From an uncultured Alphaproteobacteria bacterium (lineage in GTDB: Bacteria > Pseudomonadota > Alphaproteobacteria > RF32 > CAG-239), in contig CALXUM010000009.1 in the NCBI GenBank assembly GCA_944391685.1, positions 16,540 to 80,539 on the forward strand: a stretch of DNA of 64,000 bases. Direction: 5' to 3'. Shown here in pieces: positions 60,014 through 64,000 of the stretch. The position numbers were made by a program, and so were the translations under genes. Each line of letters starts with the position of its first letter. Position 1 is the stretch's first letter. The notes beneath the pieces are model-generated. The model saw only the letters and a program-made list of their open reading frames with translations. It did not search any database and was not told the origin of the DNA.

Positions 60014-60982
60014 TTATTTTGCCTTGTTTGGTAAATCTTTTCTTAGCGTTTCATCCGTCCAAACATTGCGTCTTTCATCAACTCCAAGTCTATATATATT
60101 ATATAAATATTGCTTAATTTTCTGCGGTGACATTATAGATATGGATATACCATAGTATAAACTATGTATTATCAAATTAATAAAAAATATTTTTCCAAGA
60201 TGTTGATAGATCATTTCATCGGAAAAACTAAATAAAGCATAATTTTCTAAGACAAAAAACACAATCGCAACAACCAACAAAGTTATTCTGCGGTATAAGT
60301 CGATTTTAGCACTTAAACCAAAAATAATATTATTCAACATTTTAGGTAAAATGTAATATATGTAAGCCAAGCCAATAGGCATAACCCAAAAGCACCAAAT
60401 CAAACTTGGAAATACAGGAAACATCAACACTGATGAAAACAGCAACGCAATGCTACCATATATTTTGTAGTGTTTATTCCATAAATATTGCAAGTTTGCT
60501 TTATCAAATACAACTTTACCAATAACAGATAAAAAAGCAATCATAATCAACGGGCTAATAAGTTGAACAAATCCAACCATTGCATTCAGTAAGCTATAGC
60601 CACTCCAAATAATATTGGTCTGTGTCACATTGCTGAGATACATAAGCATGTACACTACCAACTCTGGTATAACATAATAAAGACTCAAAGCATTAAGCCC
60701 GCGACGTATTCCATAAAATTTTAATAATCCATAATATGAAATTAATAGCCAATTATAAGTCATCCATATAATGTCATTAAATCGGCAAACATTATCAATT
60801 TTATTCCAAAACCAGTGAAAATAGTTATCCCAGCCAAATTCCATGTAATTGTTTATACCGGCAGCCAAACATGTTTGTTCTGAATATTCTAATGCAAAAC
60901 CAAGATGCAGGGTGTATCCGCAAACCAAAAGATAAGCAAATAAAAAATCTAAAATAAAATATTTTAAAAATGCTATTTTCAC
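60014..60982 (-). CDS. Polytopic membrane protein of cassette B
   Basis: A 322-residue protein with about eight hydrophobic helices and no family I recognise. Cys residues in YSEQTCLAAG and DNVCRFND lie in what is probably the first large periplasmic loop. The C-terminal tail GVDERRNVWTDETLRKDL is echoed in the fragment at 63205-63273 (VGEDRNYWTEQQIR), so that tail is another shared island piece. Translation probably starts at GTG 60982 after AAGGG. The gene follows module gene B by 14 bases and is likely co-expressed, in the position where cassettes A and C carry small single-pass proteins. Confidence 0.75.
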   Translation of the reverse strand: MKIAFLKYFILDFLFAYLLVCGYTLHLGFALEYSEQTCLAAGINNYMEFGWDNYFHWFWNKIDNVCRFNDIIWMTYNWLLISYYGLLKFYGIRRGLNALSLYYVIPELVVYMLMYLSNVTQTNIIWSGYSLLNAMVGFVQLISPLIMIAFLSVIGKVVFDKANLQYLWNKHYKIYGSIALLFSSVLMFPVFPSLIWCFWVMPIGLAYIYYILPKMLNNIIFGLSAKIDLYRRITLLVVAIVFFVLENYALFSFSDEMIYQHLGKIFFINLIIHSLYYGISISIMSPQKIKQYLYNIYRLGVDERRNVWTDETLRKDLPNKAK

Positions 60983-60996
60983 TGGTTTTAGATCCC

Positions 60997-62205
60997 TTAT
61001 AATTTCTTATTATCTAAACATAATTTACGCTTATTCCACATACTATTATCATAATAGTATTTCGTTCTGGCACCATAGTCAGATACCTGTTTAGCTCCCG
61101 TATTATTCCATAATGTTGCTATTTTTGCAATATCTTTATCCGGAACAGAATCCAATATCTCTTTCAGTAATTTGACGCTTAAAGCTATATTTTGCTCCGG
61201 ATTATATACATCATAACGTTTACCTTGAAAATCTCCCCAAGTTTTTGATTGTATATTCATAGGCCATATGCTTGTAGATGATTGTTGATTAAAAATTTTT
61301 AAAATATAATCAGAAAAAGGTATCTTACCAACTACATCTCCAAGTCGATTAGCTCCTTCGTCATGATAATCTGAAGCTTCACTAAATAAAATAGCTTTTA
61401 CAATATTAGAATCTATACCATTTTCTTTGGCATATTTTTCAATAATAGGAGAATATTTTTCAACATAATATTTTCCTATTTTTTCATCATGGTAAGGAAA
61501 TGTTTTAAATCCATCTTCTTCTTTATCCTCAAGATTAATATAAATGTCTTTATTTGTTTTATAAGCATCTATTCTTTCTTTTGTATCAAGCTGATTTCCA
61601 TTTAATGATTGAATATTTTTACTCTGTTGGTAATTTGGTATATCTTCCGGTGTATTGGAAGTAATGAGGCTAAAAACAAAACTTGTCGGCTCTTCAATTG
61701 CTCTAATAAGATTATGTCTTTCATTATTTCTGAAATTTATATCTTTAATATAGCTATTAATATATTTTGATGCATTTTCTCCTATACTGCTAGGATTCAA
61801 ATTTTGAAACATATTGTAAATTTGTTTAACATTACTTTCAATTCCATCATTAGTATTTATATTCTGAGCCAATTTATAACTTGCGGCATCATTTCCTATT
61901 TGGTTGGGATATAATGCGGAACTTATATCTTGGTTTTGTTTATTCTTAATATTATCGGCAATATTTGAAGTGCCGAAACCATAATTGTTATCAGCCTTGC
62001 CCCAGAAGTTTGTTCCATATTGAGGGTAGTCTTTAGTTATTCCTTGGTTGTTATAACCTTCTATCAAACTGTTTTCCCGTTTTTGCCGAGCCATTTGATA
62101 TTCTATTTCGTCCTTTGTTGTAAAACCGCTATGGTCAACTCCATAGGTGTCTATCTTTTTACCATCGGCTATATAGCCCAATGGTGATTTGTAATCGTTA
62201 AGCAT
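60997..62205 (-). CDS. Module protein B with transglycosylase/lysozyme-like C-terminal domain
   Basis: A 402-residue protein and the only complete module gene here. The N-terminal module (residues 1 to about 85) reads MLNDYKSPLGYIADGKKIDT, then DEIEYQMARQ, NFWGKADNNYGFG and SNIADNI. A Gln/Asn-rich linker follows. Residues about 245-395 resemble lytic transglycosylase or goose-type lysozyme folds: EKYAKENGIDSNIVKAILFS with a candidate catalytic Glu276, then SIWPMNIQSKTWGDFQG, NPEQNIALSVKLLKEIL and IATLWNNTGAKQVSDYGA. No signal peptide is seen, so export would need a dedicated route. AGGAG lies at 62216-62220 and a promoter at 62252-62280. Divergent from the two-domain lipoprotein, which may protect the cell from it. 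Confidence 0.75.
   Translation of the reverse strand: MLNDYKSPLGYIADGKKIDTYGVDHSGFTTKDEIEYQMARQKRENSLIEGYNNQGITKDYPQYGTNFWGKADNNYGFGTSNIADNIKNKQNQDISSALYPNQIGNDAASYKLAQNINTNDGIESNVKQIYNMFQNLNPSSIGENASKYINSYIKDINFRNNERHNLIRAIEEPTSFVFSLITSNTPEDIPNYQQSKNIQSLNGNQLDTKERIDAYKTNKDIYINLEDKEEDGFKTFPYHDEKIGKYYVEKYSPIIEKYAKENGIDSNIVKAILFSEASDYHDEGANRLGDVVGKIPFSDYILKIFNQQSSTSIWPMNIQSKTWGDFQGKRYDVYNPEQNIALSVKLLKEILDSVPDKDIAKIATLWNNTGAKQVSDYGARTKYYYDNSMWNKRKLCLDNKKL
61946..62106 (-). repeat. Module repeat, copy B
   Basis: 61973-62106 is identical to copy A (59202-59335); 61946-62022 is identical to the partial copy C at 63924-64000. Copies B and C therefore share 27 bases beyond the point where copy A diverges. 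The repeat continues at lower identity to the gene start at 62205. Confidence 0.9.
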
Positions 62206-62225
62206 TGCTTTTATTCTCCTTTATA

Positions 62226-62247
62226 AACAATTGTTGTTATACACAAC
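62226..62247. promoter_or_regulatory. Two adjoining palindromes, candidate operator
   Basis: AACAATTGTT (62226-62235) is a perfect palindrome and overlaps GTTGT-N5-ACAAC (62233-62247). Both lie between the module-B promoter and its ribosome site, where a repressor would act. The Xre-like protein at 56758 is the natural candidate, but nothing in the sequence proves it. Confidence 0.35.
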
Positions 62248-62251
62248 ACGT

Positions 62252-62280
62252 AATATAGCAAATTGTTTTATAAAATGCAA
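62252..62280 (-). promoter_or_regulatory. Promoter of module gene B
   Basis: Read on the minus strand, TTGCAT (62280-62275) and TATATT (62257-62252) are 17 bases apart, with the gene start 47 bases further on. The whole segment is missing upstream of copy A. Confidence 0.6.
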
Positions 62281-62286
62281 GTAGTG

Positions 62287-62492
62287 GTTGTAAAAAATAT
62301 GTTGAGCTGTGGAAAAGTTATAAAAATCCTCTTTTAAGACTTAACAATATCTTCAACTTTTAAGTTTAAGCTTTCAAGCAAATAACTTTATCGGAGTTTG
62401 GTGATGAAAAAAGTCTTGTTTGCTTGTATGGCTGTTTTGCTAATAACAACCGCTTGTAGTTTGTTTACACAAAATAAAGAAGAAAAATTTGT
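62287..62492 (+). repeat. Island leader repeat, copy 3
   Basis: Nearly identical to 59417-59624. It starts in the gap divergent from module gene B and ends inside the lipoprotein gene, just past the signal peptide. A local difference (TTTAAGCTTTC instead of TTTACTATCTC) lies at 62365-62375. Confidence 0.88.
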
Positions 62493-63186
62493 AAATCCGG
62501 TCTTTTATGAAAAAATGATTTCGGCTTCTCATGAAAATTTTGAAGTGCAATTAACACCCACCAGCATTTATATGTTTTCAAGGGAAAATTATAAATATAA
62601 TTACACCTGCAAGCTGATTAATAACCAAATGGATACGGTTAGTTTGGAATGTTTTAAATACAACTACAAAAATGAAAAAGAAGAGACACAAGTTTTCACC
62701 TATACCCTAAAACCCTGCACCAAAGAAAATCTTTGCTTAGATGAAGGCGGATGGTTGGTTTATGAAAAGGTTAAGCCTTATAAATATTTTGATAAAACGC
62801 TTACCTATATCATCCCTTCAAAATCTGAAAATGCTCCAAAAGACAGATTTGTAAATCCATTGTTTTATAAAAAATTATCTCCGATATCTCGAGGTTCAAG
62901 ACCAACCTTTTTGACACCAACATCTCTTACTTATCTTGATTTGTACGATAAAGAAGTTGTTGAAAAATGTAAAATGCTTGAAAACACCCCCATGTATGTA
63001 ACACTCGAATGTTCATTTTATAGTGATTTTTTAAAAAGAATGAAAAATTATGTTGTTCGCTATGTATTAAAAGGATGTGATGAGAAAAAAGAATATTGCT
63101 TTGATAGTAAATGGTTCGTATTGGAAAATGAAACCGGTCGTGCTATCGGAACATTTGTTATTAAAGAGAAAGATATGGGGCAGTAA
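62404..63186 (+). CDS. Island lipoprotein, two-domain form
   Basis: A 260-residue lipoprotein with lipobox LITTAC and an N-terminus identical to the lipoprotein at 59536. It holds two copies of the same domain of about 100 residues, each with FVNP-x-FY, LTPTS and paired Cys (YTCKLI/LECFKY/KPCTKE and EKCKML/LECSFY/KGCDEK/EYCFDS). The second copy is closer to the single-domain protein (GSRPTFLTPTSLTY versus GSRETYLTPTSMTY) than to the first. Its pairing with the transglycosylase-like protein suggests a periplasmic inhibitor; this is unproven. Confidence 0.8.
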   Translation: MKKVLFACMAVLLITTACSLFTQNKEEKFVNPVFYEKMISASHENFEVQLTPTSIYMFSRENYKYNYTCKLINNQMDTVSLECFKYNYKNEKEETQVFTYTLKPCTKENLCLDEGGWLVYEKVKPYKYFDKTLTYIIPSKSENAPKDRFVNPLFYKKLSPISRGSRPTFLTPTSLTYLDLYDKEVVEKCKMLENTPMYVTLECSFYSDFLKRMKNYVVRYVLKGCDEKKEYCFDSKWFVLENETGRAIGTFVIKEKDMGQ

Positions 63187-63199
63187 AAACTGCCCCTTT
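63177..63199 (+). terminator. Terminator after the two-domain lipoprotein gene
   Basis: GGGGCAGT pairs with ACTGCCCC across the stop codon and is followed by TTTAA. Confidence 0.7.
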
Positions 63200-63204
63200 A
63201 ATAG

Positions 63205-63273
63205 TTACCAAGATTTGATGTTTCGGATTTGTTGTTCTGTCCAATAATTTCGGTCTTCTCCGACATCTTTACG
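63205..63273 (-). pseudogene. Tail fragment continuing in frame after the stop of the 63274-63477 gene
   Basis: Directly after the TAA at 63274-63276, the same frame stays open for 22 codons to a TAA at 63205. It encodes RKDVGEDRNYWTEQQIRNIK and two further residues. VGEDRNYWTEQQIR matches the tail of the membrane protein at 60014-60982 (VDERRNVWTDETLR). This indicates a nonsense change or a junction that cut a shared C-terminal tail from the small membrane protein. Stop-codon read-through cannot be ruled out. Confidence 0.6.
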
Positions 63274-63477
63274 TTAGTCAAATCTACCTTTACAAATATC
63301 TAAGGAATTTCCCTCTTGCATACATTGCTTTATTAAAGTTGGTTTTTCAAAATATTCATATTTCAGATGAATGCAAATAATAAAAAGGAAAAACAATACA
63401 AACCCTATCATAACAAAAATCATCAATTTTTTTAATATTTTACCAATTTTTGTTAATATATCTTTGTACCAACACAT
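63274..63477 (-). CDS. Small single-pass membrane protein of cassette C
   Basis: From the ATG at 63477, after AGGA, the product has 67 residues with a membrane helix (about 15-37) and the tail motif Cys-x2-Glu-Gly-x5-Cys, as in the cassette A protein at 58426. It overlaps the end of the cassette C module gene by 38 bases. An ATG at 63489 is an alternative start. The frame may once have been longer: see the tail fragment after its stop. Confidence 0.68.
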   Translation of the reverse strand: MCWYKDILTKIGKILKKLMIFVMIGFVLFFLFIICIHLKYEYFEKPTLIKQCMQEGNSLDICKGRFD

Positions 63478-64000
63478 CACAATCCTCATCTGGATATTTT
63501 GTTCCAAGAGTTCTTCCGATAATATTAGCATAATTATCTGCAGAACTACTGTCAATAGTGTTTCCGCCTGATGAAATATCTTGTTGTTCTTTAAAGTTAG
63601 ATAAAGCTGTTACAACATCATATCCTCCTTTCCCAGACTGTGCTGCATTGCAATTTATATATGCGTGCTTATATTTATCTGTATAAGGTTTTGACCTCAA
63701 TTTTAAATAGTTATATCCAACCTTTGCTCCACCTATTAAACCGGATAATCCATAACTTAAAGGATTTTGTTTTTTAGGAGTAACATTGCCTTCTTGTTGC
63801 TGTACATAATTCCACACTTTTTCACCATCAGCAGCCGTTTCCCAGTATTTTGGAATATATTCTGAATCATCTTTCAAATCATCATGATGCTGTGAAATAT
63901 TTAGTGGTTGATTTGCAGCAACTTTAATATTATCGGCAATATTTGAAGTGCCGAAACCATAATTGTTATCAGCCTTGCCCCAGAAGTTTGTTCCATATTG
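63440..64000 (-). CDS. Module protein C, 5' end beyond the window
   Basis: The frame is open from 63440 to the window edge, so the gene is partial. Its visible N-terminal part is the module (QYGTNFWGKADNNYGFG and TSNIADNI), identical in DNA to copy B over 77 bases (63924-64000). After a short linker the C-terminal domain carries HAYINCNAAQ, then KE, then AD and NIIGRTLGTKYPDEDC. This is the same motif order as module A, so A and C share a C-terminal family distinct from B's transglycosylase-like domain. I cannot name its activity. It overlaps the small membrane protein gene. Confidence 0.78.
   Translation of the reverse strand, partial: QYGTNFWGKADNNYGFGTSNIADNIKVAANQPLNISQHHDDLKDDSEYIPKYWETAADGEKVWNYVQQQEGNVTPKKQNPLSYGLSGLIGGAKVGYNYLKLRSKPYTDKYKHAYINCNAAQSGKGGYDVVTALSNFKEQQDISSGGNTIDSSSADNYANIIGRTLGTKYPDEDCDVLVQRYINKNW

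Noticed and set aside
58598..62205. Type VI secretion or Rhs/CDI toxin locus
   Set aside because: No Rhs/YD repeats, PAAR, VgrG, CdiB or large filamentous protein in view; the module sequence is short and not one of the export markers I know.
57841..62410. CRISPR array, suggested by three spaced repeats of 75 bases
   Set aside because: The copies are 1.6-2.9 kb apart, sit directly in front of genes and contain a ribosome site and start codon. There are no short regular spacers and no cas genes.
56440..64000. Insertion sequence or transposon as the source of the island repeats
   Set aside because: No transposase, no terminal inverted repeats and no target duplication were found. The repeats are parts of genes and leaders.

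Overview
The window is AT-rich bacterial chromosome, densely coded, and most likely from an uncultured host-associated alphaproteobacterium. The clues are an ATP12-type F1-ATPase assembly chaperone (an alphaproteobacterial and mitochondrial family), CarD, an OmpR/EnvZ pair with alphaproteobacterial-looking sequence, and many small lipoproteins and Cys-rich exported proteins without named relatives. I cannot name a genus. I see no rRNA, tRNA, CRISPR array or complete insertion sequence.

Bases 1-56440 are mostly housekeeping. In order they hold: rpoB-rpoC behind a leader attenuator; uvrC, pgsA and an OmpR/EnvZ-like two-component system with a downstream acidic protein; a secreted nuclease; rplU-rpmA-obgE-rsfS; a minus-strand DUF47-Pit-rlmH phosphate/ribosome operon; a DsbA-like thioredoxin; ftsH and glmM; small and exported proteins of unknown role; carD; a flagellin with a large predicted beta-helix insert; apaG; hslO, recX and truA; a Gfo/Idh oxidoreductase; then a three-gene run of SPOR lipoprotein, pentapeptide-repeat protein and VirD4-like coupling ATPase. 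After that come rarA, a Zeta-like P-loop kinase, rluC, an AsmA-like protein, a short ATP12, acylphosphatase, a U32 peptidase, a DUF3108-like protein, ddl and miaA, and the rod-shape operon mreB-mreC-mreD-mrdA-rodA.

Bases 56440-64000, directly after rodA and running off the window, form an accessory island built from repeated pieces. Its core is a conserved divergent 'hub'. On the minus side lies the 5' part of a module protein; on the plus side lie the promoter/leader, signal peptide and first mature residues of a lipoprotein. Outside the hub both genes diverge sharply. One hub (61946-62492) is intact and drives a transglycosylase-like protein one way and a two-domain lipoprotein the other. 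A second (59202-59624) has lost the start, ribosome site and promoter of its module gene and carries a one-base frame change. A third starts at the right edge. A half hub (57841-57915), a 40-bp relic (56460-56499) and a headless gene end (57534-57845) are debris of further copies. Small membrane or exported proteins follow the module genes. A probable structured RNA with its own promoter and terminator, plus an Xre-like regulator gene, sits at the island's left end.

I read the island as a polymorphic exported-protein system in which recombination at the hub swaps both arms, with divergent lipoproteins possibly acting as periplasmic immunity or inhibitor proteins. That function is inference; the repeat architecture is visible directly. 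The solitary VirD4-like ATPase at 38420-40714 is the only secretion-type motor in view, and a link between the two is speculative.
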